A DNA stretch of 64,000 nt from Lentzea flava (GTDB taxonomy: Bacteria; Actinomycetota; Actinomycetes; Mycobacteriales; Pseudonocardiaceae). The stretch is from assembly GCF_014648475.1 (NCBI RefSeq), contig NZ_BMRE01000007.1:1-64000 (forward strand), in the 5' to 3' direction. Of the stretch, positions 10,562-19,126 are shown piece after piece. A program made the translations under genes and the position numbers. Each line of letters opens with the position of its first letter. Position 1 is the first letter of the stretch. The notes under the pieces were generated by a model. It ran no database searches and was not told the origin of the DNA. It saw only the letters and a program-made list of their open reading frames with translations.

Positions 10562-10613
10562 GCCCGTTTCCCTCCCTCTCGCCACGAGTCTCTGACCGGC
10601 GGGGCGGCGGAAC

Positions 10614-10670
10614 ATGGGGGCTGGTCCCCCATATTCACGTCCCGGCGCAAAACTGGGGGCGAGGCCCCCA
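10614..10670. promoter_or_regulatory. Twin palindromes in the regulator/lanM divergent region
   Basis: Two near-identical palindromes lie 40 bp apart: ATGGGGG-CTGGT-CCCCCAT (10614-10632) and TGGGGGC-GAG-GCCCCCA (10654-10670). Spacing near four helical turns suits cooperative binding of a dimeric regulator. They sit between both start codons. Confidence 0.6.
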
Positions 10671-10704
10671 TGTGCTCCGCGGGCGCACGTGCGAGGTTCT
10701 GCCG

Positions 10705-13299
10705 GTGACCTCACCGGCCAGGACCAGCACCGGCGAGAGCTGGACGGCCGCTTTCGCCCACGCGTTGCGCCCGCTGATCGACGCCGCCCGTGCCGAGATC
10801 GCGCCGCCGTTCGACGCCTCGTTCGCCGAGCAGCTCGGCAGGCGGCTGGTGGCGATCGCGGCGCGCACGCTCGTGCTGGAGATGCACAGGGCGCGCGGCA
10901 CGCTGGCCGGCGACACGGGCGCGGAGCGGTTCACCTCGTTCACGCGGACGGTGGACCTGGAGGCGTTGTCCGCCCGCTACCCGGTGCTGGCCCGGCTGCT
11001 CGCGCAGGCCTGTGAGCAGGCCGTGTCCGCGCACCACGAGCTGTCGTCGCGGTTCACCCGCGACCGGGCGGAGATCGTGCGGACGATCTTCGACGGCCTC
11101 GATCCCGGTGCGCTGGTGTCCATCGAGACCGGTCGCGGGGATCCGCACCAGCAGGGCCGCACGGTCGCGGTGCTGACGTTCGCCTCGGGCGTCCGGCTGG
11201 TCTACCGGCCGCGCCCGGTCGAGTTGCACGTGCGCTTCGCCGCCCAGCTGGCATGGCTTTCCACGCGAACCGGAATCGGCTTCCGGTCACCGCGGCTGCT
11301 GGTCCGCGACGGGTACGGATGGCTCGAGTTCGTGAGCCACGAGCCGTGCGCGGACGTGGCCGGGGTCGCCGAGTTCTACCGGCGGCTGGGGGCGTTGCTG
11401 GCCCTGCTCTACGCGGTCGACGGCACGGACATGCACTACGAGAACCTCATCGCGTGCGGTGACCAGCCGGTGCTGGTCGACGTGGAGACGCTGTTCCACC
11501 CCACGCCGTCGTCGTCCGACGACCCGGCCGCGCTGGCGTTGGTGCGATCGGTGCACCGCACGGCGCTGCTCCCCCACGTGCTGCTGGGCGACAACGGGGC
11601 CGTGGACGTGTCCGGGGTGGGCGGTGATCACGGCGTGCCGTCGCCGCAGGACGCCGTCGACTGGGCCGATGCCGGGACGGACCGCATGCGGCTCGTGCGG
11701 CGGCCTCGCGAGTCGCCGGGGGCGTTCAACCGGCCGGTGCTGGGCGGGGTGCCGGCCGAGCCCGCCGACTACCAGGATTCGCTGCAGGCCGGGTTCCGCG
11801 CGGGCTACGACGCGATCATGGCTCATCGCGACGAACTGCTGCGACTGGTCCGTGCGTGCGCCGACGACGAGGTGCGGTTCGTGGCGCGCGCGACGCGTCA
11901 GTACGCCGTGCTGCTCGACGAGTCGACGCACCCGACGGTGCTCGTCAACGCGATGGACCGCGATCTGGCGTTCGGGGTGCTGGTCGCCGGTGACCCGTTG
12001 CTCGACCGGCTGGTGCCGTTCGAGGTCGCCGACCTGTGGCGCGGTGACGTGCCGCTGTTCACGTGCCGGCCGGGGTCGCGCGACGTGTGGACCACGTCCG
12101 GGCTCCGGCTGCCCGGCCTGCTGCCGGAGGCGGGACTGCACGCCGTCGAACGCAAGATCGCGGCGATGAGCGAGGTCGACCGGCACGACCAGCAGTGGGT
12201 CATCGCGGCGGCACTGGCGTCCCGGCCGCGGCCCGTCTCGCACCACAGCGGCGTCCCGTTGCCCGGCCACGTCGCCGCGGTAGATCCGGACCCGGCACGG
12301 CTGCTGGTGGCCGCGTGCGGGATCGCCGACCAGATCCTCGCGCACGCCGTGACGGGCAGGAACCGGGTGAACTGGCTCGGGCTCGAGCTGATCGACGACC
12401 GGCACTGGGCGGTGCAGCCGCTCGGCGCCGGTCTGACCACCGGCTACACGGGGGTCGCGCTGTTCCTGGCCGAGCTGGGCGCGTTGACCGGGGCGGCCAG
12501 GTACTTCGACTTCGCCAGGGACGCCGTCCGGCCGCTGCGGCCGTTGCTGGCGTCGTTCGAGTCCTCGCCGGAGCTGGTCGCGGCGGTGGGCGGCGGACTG
12601 CACGGGCTGGGCGGGATCTGCTACGGCCTGGCGCGCCTGACGCCGTTGCTCGGCCTCGACCCCGGCCTGCTCTCGACGGCCGTGGCGTTGATGCCGGTGG
12701 AGGACACGTCGTTCAGCGTCGTGGACGGTGTCGCCGGGTCGCTCGCCGCGATGCTGGCCGTCGGCACACCCGAGTCGCTGGCTCTGGCCGGCCACTACGC
12801 GACGGTCCTACGTGGTGCGATTTGCCGGACGAATGGCTTCGCCCGCGGCCATGCGGGAATCGGATGGGCTCTGCGGCGTTACGCGGCAGCGGTGCCGGAC
12901 GAGTCATCAGATGTGGCAGGACGAGCGTTCCTGGAGAGCGACGTGATCGACCCGACCGACACCGGCTGGTGCTCCGGTCTGGCCGGCGTCGCCCTCGCCC
13001 GCGACGACGAGAGCCTGGGTGGCGTGCTCGCGTCCAGGGAACCGTTGCGGGACATGAGTCTGTGCCACGGCGAACTGGGCGTCGTCGAAGCGTTGTCCGC
13101 CCACCACCCCGGCGCCGCGACCCGCCGCACGGCGCTGTTGCTGGGAGCACTGGACGAGCACGGCGCCCGCTGCGCCACCCCTGGCGGTGTCCCGTCCCCC
13201 GGCCTGCTCACCGGGCTCGCCGGCATCGGTCACGGCCTGCTGCGCCAAGGCTTTCCGATCCCGTCGATCCTGCTGATGGAACCTGTCACCGACACCTGA
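10705..13299 (+). CDS. lanM: Class II lanthipeptide synthetase, LanM type
   Basis: 864 residues. I start at GTG 10705 because GAGG lies 8 nt upstream; the earlier ATG 10672 would overlap the second palindrome and adds 11 unlike residues. The N-terminal part is the DUF4135 dehydratase (about 60-400), with GTDMHYENLIA and VLVDVETLFHP. The C-terminal third is a LanC-like cyclase with all zinc ligands: Cys756 (GWCSG), Cys787 and His788 (LCHGELG), plus FARGHAGIGWAL. LanM enzymes phosphorylate and dehydrate Ser/Thr of a precursor, then add Cys to form thioether rings. It is somewhat short for the family (often about 1000). The small gene 12 bp downstream is the presumed substrate but has no Cys. 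No LanT transporter or protease is adjacent. Confidence 0.93.
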   Translation: MTSPARTSTGESWTAAFAHALRPLIDAARAEIAPPFDASFAEQLGRRLVAIAARTLVLEMHRARGTLAGDTGAERFTSFTRTVDLEALSARYPVLARLLAQACEQAVSAHHELSSRFTRDRAEIVRTIFDGLDPGALVSIETGRGDPHQQGRTVAVLTFASGVRLVYRPRPVELHVRFAAQLAWLSTRTGIGFRSPRLLVRDGYGWLEFVSHEPCADVAGVAEFYRRLGALLALLYAVDGTDMHYENLIACGDQPVLVDVETLFHPTPSSSDDPAALALVRSVHRTALLPHVLLGDNGAVDVSGVGGDHGVPSPQDAVDWADAGTDRMRLVRRPRESPGAFNRPVLGGVPAEPADYQDSLQAGFRAGYDAIMAHRDELLRLVRACADDEVRFVARATRQYAVLLDESTHPTVLVNAMDRDLAFGVLVAGDPLLDRLVPFEVADLWRGDVPLFTCRPGSRDVWTTSGLRLPGLLPEAGLHAVERKIAAMSEVDRHDQQWVIAAALASRPRPVSHHSGVPLPGHVAAVDPDPARLLVAACGIADQILAHAVTGRNRVNWLGLELIDDRHWAVQPLGAGLTTGYTGVALFLAELGALTGAARYFDFARDAVRPLRPLLASFESSPELVAAVGGGLHGLGGICYGLARLTPLLGLDPGLLSTAVALMPVEDTSFSVVDGVAGSLAAMLAVGTPESLALAGHYATVLRGAICRTNGFARGHAGIGWALRRYAAAVPDESSDVAGRAFLESDVIDPTDTGWCSGLAGVALARDDESLGGVLASREPLRDMSLCHGELGVVEALSAHHPGAATRRTALLLGALDEHGARCATPGGVPSPGLLTGLAGIGHGLLRQGFPIPSILLMEPVTDT

Positions 13300-13311
13300 G
13301 GAGTGCCCTAG

Positions 13312-13500
13312 ATGAACGAGTCCCTGCACCGCCCGGCCGCCCTGCCGGAACCGGTCGAGCACGTGATCGGGGAGATGCAGCTCACCGGAAGATCGACGGC
13401 CGGCGCGAGAGCACGTGCCCTGGCGGGACTGACACTCGCGGTGGGTGCCTTCACGGCCATCACGCCCACGCTGGCGGAAACGACCGTCAGCGTGGTCTGA
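13312..13500 (+). CDS. Putative RiPP precursor peptide, cysteine-free
   Basis: 62 residues, ATG 13312 with GAGGAG (13298-13303) 8 nt upstream and overlapping the lanM stop, so it is likely co-transcribed. The first half is polar and acidic like a leader (LPEPVEHVIGEMQL). Then comes a hydrophobic stretch (ALAGLTLAVGA) and a Thr/Ser-rich tail, FTAITPTLAETTVSVV. LAVGA could be a double-glycine-like cleavage site. There is no cysteine anywhere, so canonical lanthionine rings cannot form within the peptide; dehydration of Thr/Ser alone is possible. It could instead be a small membrane peptide unrelated to the synthetase. The tail is followed directly by a strong terminator. Confidence 0.65.
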   Translation: MNESLHRPAALPEPVEHVIGEMQLTGRSTAGARARALAGLTLAVGAFTAITPTLAETTVSVV

Positions 13501-13511
13501 GCTTTTCCCAG

Positions 13512-13550
13512 CGGCGCGGGGGCCGGGCAATCGGCCCGGTCCCCGCGCCG
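13512..13550 (+). terminator. Strong terminator closing the lanM operon
   Basis: A 17-pair stem (13512-13528 with 13534-13550, one G-U pair) around a 5-nt loop lies 11 bp after the small peptide stop. It separates the lanM transcript from the LuxR gene. Confidence 0.9.
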
Positions 13551-13604
13551 AATACGCCTGAGCAGCCGACACGGACGACGTCACCTGCCGGTTAAGGTCC
13601 TGCC

Positions 13605-16481
13605 ATGCAGACCCGAGCGCCCCACGTGGTCGGCCGCGATCGCGAGGTCACGGCTCTGGCGGGAGCACTCGGACGCATCCGCGACGGCAGGGGCGGCGCG
13701 ATCTTCCTGACCGGTGAGGCCGGCATCGGCAAGTCGCGGCTCGCCCGGTACGCGGCGGGCCAGGCCTACGACAGGGGCATCAGGGTCCTGAAGGGGCGCG
13801 GCACGACCATCGGCCCGATGGTGCCGTTCCGCCCGATCGCGGAAGCCCTGCTCGCCCTGTTCCGCGGCGAACCGCCCGACGACGCCGCGCTGGGGCCCTA
13901 CAAACCCGTGCTGGGCACGCTGATCCCCGAGTGGCACGACAGCCGCTCGACGACGGAATCGGTCGTGGTGCTGGCGGAAGCGGTGCTCCGGCTGCTCGCG
14001 AGCGTCGCGCGGAAGACCCCGTGCCTGCTCGTGCTGGAGGACCTGCACGACGCCGACGCCGAGACGCTCGCGGTGATCGAGTACCTGGCGGACAACCTCG
14101 AGGACCAGCCGGTCGGGCTGCTCGCCACGATCCGCACCGAGCCCGGCCACGCGCTGGAGCTCGTCCACCGGATCGTGCAGCGCGGCGCGGCCACCCGGCT
14201 CGACCTGCACCGCCTGACCCGGCAGGAGGTCCGGCAGATGACGGCCGCCTGCCTGGAGAGCGAGCAGATCCCGCAGGAACTGTGCGCTCGCTTGTGGACG
14301 GACAGCGCAGGAAACCCGTTCCTCATCGAGGAACTGCTGCACGGCATGGTGAGCAGCGGCCTGCTCGTCTCCGGCACGCGGGGCTGGCAGGTGGTCGGTG
14401 AGCTGAAGCTGCCGGTGCCGGCGGCGTTCGTGCGCAGCGTCGCGCACCGGACCGACCGGCTGGGGCCGCAGGGCAGGGAGGTGCTGTCCATCGCGGCGGT
14501 CCTGGGTCACCGGTTCCCGCTCTCCGTGGTGCAACGGGTCACCGGCACCGACGACCGCCAGCTGCTCAGCCATCTGCACGCCGGGGTGGCCGCACAGCTC
14601 GTGACGCCCGACGAGCCTGCGCCGGACTGGTACGCGTTCCGCCACCCGCTCACCGCGGACGCGTTGCTCGCCCAGCTGACGCCGGCCGAACGTGCGGATC
14701 TGTCCCGGCGCACCGCCGACGCGATCGAGGAGTTGCATCCCGGTCTCGCGGGCGACTGGTGCCCGCTCGTCGCGAAACTCAGGCTCGACGCCGGATCGCC
14801 CGACCGGGCGGGCCTGCTGTTCGCCGAGGCCGGCACGCGGGCCCTGGCGGGCGGCGCGGCGGGATCGGCCGTCACGGTGCTGGACCGGGCACAGCGGCTG
14901 CTCACCGGCGAGGCGCGCGCCGACGTCCTCGACGCCCTCATCCCGGCGCTGGCCGAGACGGGCGAGTTCGAACGCGCTTTCGAACTGGAGCGGGAGATCG
15001 CGGATCTCCGCGGACTGGACGGTGTGCGCCGCGCGAAGCTCCACATGCGACTCGCGCGCGTCGCCCACCTCGCGGGCCGGTTCACCGACGGTGTGGAGCA
15101 GGTGCGCGTCGCGCGCACGTTGCTCGGCCAGGACGCGCCGGACGAGCTGACCGCGCAGCTGGACGTCAACTCGGCGTACCTCACGCTGAACATCCCGAGC
15201 GCCGACCGGATCGAGTCGGCGGCCTGTCTCGCCCGGCGGGCGGCGGAAGCGGCGGCCAGGGCAGATCTCCCCGACGTCGCCTGCGAGGCGTGGCAGCTGC
15301 TCGGGATCATCGCGCGCGAACAGGACATCGACGAGGCCAACAGGTGCTTCGACTCCGCACGCGCACTCGCGGACGCGCACCAGCTGCCGATCCAGCGCAT
15401 CTACGCGCTGGTCCGTCTGGCGGGCAACGACTGGCTCGCGTCGGGCGACACGGCTGCGCTGGGCCGGGTGCACGACGAGGCGTGCCGGGCGGGCGCGATC
15501 ACCGTGGCGTACAACGTGAACGCCATCATGGCGCTGCAACACGTCCTGACGGGCGACTACGAGCGGGCGGAACGGGAGATCGACAGCTGCCTGGAGGCCA
15601 CCGGGCGGCTGAAGTTCCACGTGCTGACCCGCTACCTGCTGATGGTGAAGGCGACGCTCGCCGGGCACCGCGGCAACCGGGCTGAAACCGATGACGCCAC
15701 GAGGAAGTTCGAGGCGGTGGCGAAGGGCGGCGCGCAGGAAGTCCCGCTGTGCCACGGACTTGCGCGCGCGTTCTGCGCCCTGCTGGAGGAGGACCACGCG
15801 CTGGCGGTGCGGGAGCTCGACGTCGCCGAGGCGAAGGAGTCGCAGAACCCCACCACGTTCCACCTGTCCGGCACGCACGGCCTCCGGGTGCTGCTCGCGG
15901 TGCTGGACGGCCGCTTCGGCTGGTCGGAGTACACCGTGCTGGTGAAGTCGAGTGCCGCCGGGATGCGCTGGAACCGCCAGTTCGCCGACCTCGCCCACGC
16001 CGTCCTGCTCGGCCGCGACGGCCGCCGCGCCGAGGCGCTGGACGCGTTCGAACGCGCCCAGGACGCCGCCGCCCCCTACCCGATGGCCCGGCACCTGGGG
16101 CTGCGGCTGATCGCGCGGGAGGCCGCGGAGTGGGGCGATCCGGTGACGTGGCTGCGTGCCGCAGAGGAGCACTTCCACCAGGCGGGGATTCCCGCGGTGG
16201 CGTCGGCGTGCCGGGGACTGCTCCGGCAGGCGGGAGTGCCGGTGCAGCAGCGCCGCACGGGCACGGACCAGGTGCCGAAACAGCTGCGCGGGCACGGCGT
16301 GACGGTGCGGGAGTTCGAGGTCTTCGTGCTGCTCGCCGACCGGATGGGCAACAAGGCCATCGGCACCCGCCTGCACATCTCGCCGCGCACGGTGGAGAAG
16401 CACGTGGCGTCGCTGATCGCGAAGACCGGTCAGCCGGACCGGGAGTCCCTGTCGGCGTACGCGGCGGCACTGGGCCGCTGA
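13605..16481 (+). CDS. LAL-type LuxR family transcriptional regulator
   Basis: 958 residues, typical length for large ATP-binding LuxR regulators. The N-terminal AAA-like ATPase has Walker A GEAGIGKS (about 38-45) and Walker B CLLVLEDLHDAD (about 140). A long helical, TPR-like region spans about 330-870. The C-terminus is a LuxR helix-turn-helix (LTVREFEV-like start, then IGTRLHISPRTVEKHVASLI). Such proteins often activate secondary-metabolite or sugar-use genes. It follows the lanM operon on the same strand after a terminator and could regulate it, but that is by position only. Confidence 0.92.
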   Translation: MQTRAPHVVGRDREVTALAGALGRIRDGRGGAIFLTGEAGIGKSRLARYAAGQAYDRGIRVLKGRGTTIGPMVPFRPIAEALLALFRGEPPDDAALGPYKPVLGTLIPEWHDSRSTTESVVVLAEAVLRLLASVARKTPCLLVLEDLHDADAETLAVIEYLADNLEDQPVGLLATIRTEPGHALELVHRIVQRGAATRLDLHRLTRQEVRQMTAACLESEQIPQELCARLWTDSAGNPFLIEELLHGMVSSGLLVSGTRGWQVVGELKLPVPAAFVRSVAHRTDRLGPQGREVLSIAAVLGHRFPLSVVQRVTGTDDRQLLSHLHAGVAAQLVTPDEPAPDWYAFRHPLTADALLAQLTPAERADLSRRTADAIEELHPGLAGDWCPLVAKLRLDAGSPDRAGLLFAEAGTRALAGGAAGSAVTVLDRAQRLLTGEARADVLDALIPALAETGEFERAFELEREIADLRGLDGVRRAKLHMRLARVAHLAGRFTDGVEQVRVARTLLGQDAPDELTAQLDVNSAYLTLNIPSADRIESAACLARRAAEAAARADLPDVACEAWQLLGIIAREQDIDEANRCFDSARALADAHQLPIQRIYALVRLAGNDWLASGDTAALGRVHDEACRAGAITVAYNVNAIMALQHVLTGDYERAEREIDSCLEATGRLKFHVLTRYLLMVKATLAGHRGNRAETDDATRKFEAVAKGGAQEVPLCHGLARAFCALLEEDHALAVRELDVAEAKESQNPTTFHLSGTHGLRVLLAVLDGRFGWSEYTVLVKSSAAGMRWNRQFADLAHAVLLGRDGRRAEALDAFERAQDAAAPYPMARHLGLRLIAREAAEWGDPVTWLRAAEEHFHQAGIPAVASACRGLLRQAGVPVQQRRTGTDQVPKQLRGHGVTVREFEVFVLLADRMGNKAIGTRLHISPRTVEKHVASLIAKTGQPDRESLSAYAAALGR

Positions 16482-16587
16482 CGTTCCCGCTCCGGCCGGG
16501 CGCCATACCCTCCGCGGGTTTGGGTCCACCACCGCCGGGTAGCCGTCGATCGACCACGTTCACGACCAAAACACAGAGGTGAGTTCG

Positions 16588-17019
16588 ATGGTCGACGTCA
16601 CCACCCGCACGCGGGTCCAGCAAGCCGCACTCGTCGTCGCAGCGGTGTTCGCGCTGGTCGGCGTACTCGGCTTCATCCCGGGCATCACCACGGACTACGA
16701 CCAGATGACCTTCGCGGGTCACGAGTCCGGTGCGATGCTGCTCGGTATTTTCATGGTGTCGATCCTGCACAACATCGTGCACCTGCTGTTCGGCGTCGTG
16801 GGCTTCCTGGCCGCACGCACGGCCGCCGGCGCACGGGCGTTCCTCATCGGCGGCGGCGCGATCTACCTCGTGCTGTGGCTGTACGGGCTGGTGATCGACA
16901 AGATGAGCAGCGCCAACTTCGTGCCGCTCAACAGCGCGGACGACTGGCTGCACTTCGTCCTCGGCCTCGGCATGATCGGACTGGGGGTCGCGCTTGGCAA
17001 GCGTGCCGCAGTGCGCTGA
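16588..17019 (+). CDS. DUF4383 membrane protein
   Basis: 143 residues; ATG 16588 follows AGAGGTGAG, preferred over the GTG at 16579 inside that site. Four hydrophobic segments (for example AALVVAAVFALVGVLGFIPG, LLGIFMVSILHNIVHLLFGV, GGGAIYLVLWLYGLVI and LHFVLGLGMIGLGVAL). The central HNIVHLLFGVVGFLA block is the hallmark of DUF4383. Function unknown; the family is widespread in actinobacteria. The next gene starts inside its end. Confidence 0.85.
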   Translation: MVDVTTRTRVQQAALVVAAVFALVGVLGFIPGITTDYDQMTFAGHESGAMLLGIFMVSILHNIVHLLFGVVGFLAARTAAGARAFLIGGGAIYLVLWLYGLVIDKMSSANFVPLNSADDWLHFVLGLGMIGLGVALGKRAAVR

Positions 17020-17980
17020 CACCGTTGGCGTAGAAGAAGAGTTCCTGCTCGTCGACACGGCGTCCGGACGTACCTCGGTGCGAGCGGACGCCGTGCTGGC
17101 GCGCGTCGGGGACACCGACCTCACGAAGTTCCACGCGGAGCTGGCGGCCACGCAGGTGGAGGCCGCGACCGGGCCGTGCACGGGTGTCGCCGAGCTCGGC
17201 GAGGCGCTCCGGCAGGCCCGCGCCACGCTCGCGAAGGCGGCGGAGGAGATCGGTGTCGGGCTGATGTCCCGCGGCACACCGGTGAAACCGTCGCTGCAGC
17301 CCATCGTGTCTCCCGGCAACCCGCGGTTCCGCCGCGTTCTCGACACCTACTCGGGCGTCGTCGAGCACTACGAGGCCTGCGGGTGCCACGTCCACGTCGG
17401 CGTACCCGACCGGGAAACGGGTGTGCGCGTTCTCAACCACCTCCGGCCGTGGCTGCCGACGTTGCTGGCGCTGTCGGCGAACTCCCCCGACCACGGCTAC
17501 GCGAGCTGGCGGATGGTGCAGCAGTCCCGCTTTCCCGGTTCCGGGGTCGCACCGGTGTTCGCGAACGCCGCCGACCACGACGCGCACGTGGCCCGCATGG
17601 TCGCGTGCGGAACCCTGGTGGACCGCGCGCAGTCGTTCTGGCTCGCCCGCCTGTCGCCGAGGTGGCCGACCGTCGAGTTCCGCGTGGCGGACGCGGCGGC
17701 CACCGTCGACGACGCGGTGCTGCAGGCGGCCCTGTCGCGCGCTCTCGTCCACACGGCGGCCGTGGCCGACGAATCACCCCCGGTGCGCGACGAAGTGTGC
17801 GCGGCAGCCGTCTGGACGGCTTCCCGGTACGGCCTGGACGGCGCCGGGGTCGATCCGTGGCGGGAGCGCCTGGTGCCCGCGACCGCGCTGCTCGACCGGC
17901 TGCTGGAGCACGTCACACCGGCGCTGACGGAACGCGGCGAGCTCTCGCTGGTGCATGACCTGCTCGACCGGCGGGTATGA
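16994..17980 (+). CDS. YbdK-family carboxylate-amine ligase (glutamate-cysteine ligase type 2)
   Basis: 328 residues. The frame opens at TTG 16994 (GGGGG upstream) or GTG 17003; both lie within the end of the DUF4383 gene, implying translational coupling. Family marks: VGVEEEFLLVD at the start, QVEAATGPC, the metal/ATP segment CGCHVHVGVPD, and a late VEFRVADAAAT. Members ligate an amine to a gamma-carboxylate such as glutamate; whether this one makes gamma-glutamylcysteine, a product of ergothioneine-type pathways, or something else is open. Downstream is an iron-containing redox enzyme 4 bp away. Confidence 0.88.
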   Translation: MASVPQCADTVGVEEEFLLVDTASGRTSVRADAVLARVGDTDLTKFHAELAATQVEAATGPCTGVAELGEALRQARATLAKAAEEIGVGLMSRGTPVKPSLQPIVSPGNPRFRRVLDTYSGVVEHYEACGCHVHVGVPDRETGVRVLNHLRPWLPTLLALSANSPDHGYASWRMVQQSRFPGSGVAPVFANAADHDAHVARMVACGTLVDRAQSFWLARLSPRWPTVEFRVADAAATVDDAVLQAALSRALVHTAAVADESPPVRDEVCAAAVWTASRYGLDGAGVDPWRERLVPATALLDRLLEHVTPALTERGELSLVHDLLDRRV

Positions 17981-17984
17981 GACC

Positions 17985-18977
17985 GTGGTGAAGCTTCCCT
18001 CGCCCCGCGGGCCGTTGTCCGAGACCGTCGTCGCCGCCCTGAGCGGTGAGCCGGACGGTCGCCCGATCCCGTTCACCGACGCCGACCCGTACGGCGAGGA
18101 CCTCACCATCGCGCTGCACACGATGTACGAGCTGCACTACTGCGGCTTCGACGGCGTGCACCCGGCGTGGGAGTGGGATCCGGAGCTGCTGAAGCTGCGC
18201 GCTCACGCCGAAACGGCGTTCCTGGCCGCGCTGCGGTCCGATGTGGACGGCGGGGACGACCTGGCGGCGGCGCTGGAGGGGTTGCTGGTCGAGCACGTCC
18301 CCGGCAGCGGTGTGTCGCACCACCTGCGGGACAACGGGACCTGGGACGAGATGCGCGAGTACTTCGCGCATCGTTCGGTGTACCACCACAAGGAGGCCGA
18401 CCCGCACGCCTGGGTCATCCCCCGGCTGCGCGGCAGCGCGAAGGCGGCTCTGGTCGCGGTGGAGTTCGACGAGTTCGGCGGCGGCCGGGCCGATCGCATG
18501 CACTCGCGCCTGTACGCCGACCTGCTCGACGGCGCCGGGATGTCCTCGGAGTACCTGCACTACCTCGACGACGTGCCCGCACCCGCCATCGCGATCGTCA
18601 ACATGATGTCGCTGTTCGGCCTGCACCGGTCGTTGCGCGGCGCCCTGGTCGGCCACTTCGCCGCCGCCGAGATCACCACCGCCCCCAGTGCCCAGCGGAT
18701 GGCCCAGGCGCTCCAGCGCCTCGGCGCCGACCCGCGCTGCGTCGAGTTCTACACCGAGCACATCGAGGCCGATGCCGTGCACGAGCAGATCATGCGCCGT
18801 GACGTCATCGGCTCACTGTTGGACCAGCACCCGGAACTGCGGGCGGACGTGGTGTTCGGCATCCAGGCGACGGAACTGCTCGAAGCCCGCCTCGCCGCTC
18901 ACCTGCTGTCGTCGTGGGCTGCGGGCGAGTCGTCGCTGCGGACGCGCCTGCGGTGGCTGGTGTCGCAGAACGGGTAG
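17985..18977 (+). CDS. Iron-containing redox enzyme family (haem-oxygenase-like fold)
   Basis: About 330 residues. I place the start at one of two adjacent GTG codons (17985/17988) right after the preceding stop; ATG 17955 would overlap that gene by 26 bp. The sequence is helical with metal-ligand-rich stretches (TMYELHYCGFDG, FAHRSVYHHKEADPHAW, VEFDEFGGG, EHIEADAVHEQI) as in the haem-oxygenase-like di-iron oxidases. Substrate unknown. Its 3' end is overlapped antisense by the CDGSH gene for 79 bp. The clustering with CDGSH and HemK-like genes suggests a shared redox role (inference). Confidence 0.82.
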   Translation: MVKLPSPRGPLSETVVAALSGEPDGRPIPFTDADPYGEDLTIALHTMYELHYCGFDGVHPAWEWDPELLKLRAHAETAFLAALRSDVDGGDDLAAALEGLLVEHVPGSGVSHHLRDNGTWDEMREYFAHRSVYHHKEADPHAWVIPRLRGSAKAALVAVEFDEFGGGRADRMHSRLYADLLDGAGMSSEYLHYLDDVPAPAIAIVNMMSLFGLHRSLRGALVGHFAAAEITTAPSAQRMAQALQRLGADPRCVEFYTEHIEADAVHEQIMRRDVIGSLLDQHPELRADVVFGIQATELLEARLAAHLLSSWAAGESSLRTRLRWLVSQNG

Positions 18978-19126
18978 CGCTTGCTGCGGCGGCACGCGCA
19001 CACCGCGACCACGAACCGGTCGCTGGTGTGCGTCACGCCGTCGTCGGTGACGAGCTCGACCGGTCCCTCAACGAGCACCGGCCCGTTCGGCACCACCGTC
19101 ACCCTGCGCCGGTTCTGGCCGGTCAC
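18899..19126 (-). CDS. CDGSH-type iron-sulfur protein
   Basis: 75 residues from GTG 19126. It carries the three-Cys one-His 2Fe-2S motif CACRRSKRYPFCDTSH, the mitoNEET/CDGSH signature. The rest is a short beta-hairpin scaffold (GPVLVEGPVELVTDDG). It begins inside the end of the methyltransferase gene (59-bp overlap on the same strand) and ends inside the convergent redox enzyme gene (79 bp, antisense). Likely a cytoplasmic electron-transfer or cluster-carrier protein. Confidence 0.88.
   Translation of the reverse strand: MTGQNRRRVTVVPNGPVLVEGPVELVTDDGVTHTSDRFVVAVCACRRSKRYPFCDTSHRRRVRSDDSPAAHDDSR

Noticed and set aside
10672..10704. ATG start of lanM at 10672
   Set aside because: It overlaps a palindrome and lacks a ribosome-binding site; GTG 10705 has GAGG at a good distance.
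13581..16532. 983-codon minus-strand open frame
   Set aside because: Antisense shadow of the LuxR regulator, whose Walker and HTH motifs are unmistakable.
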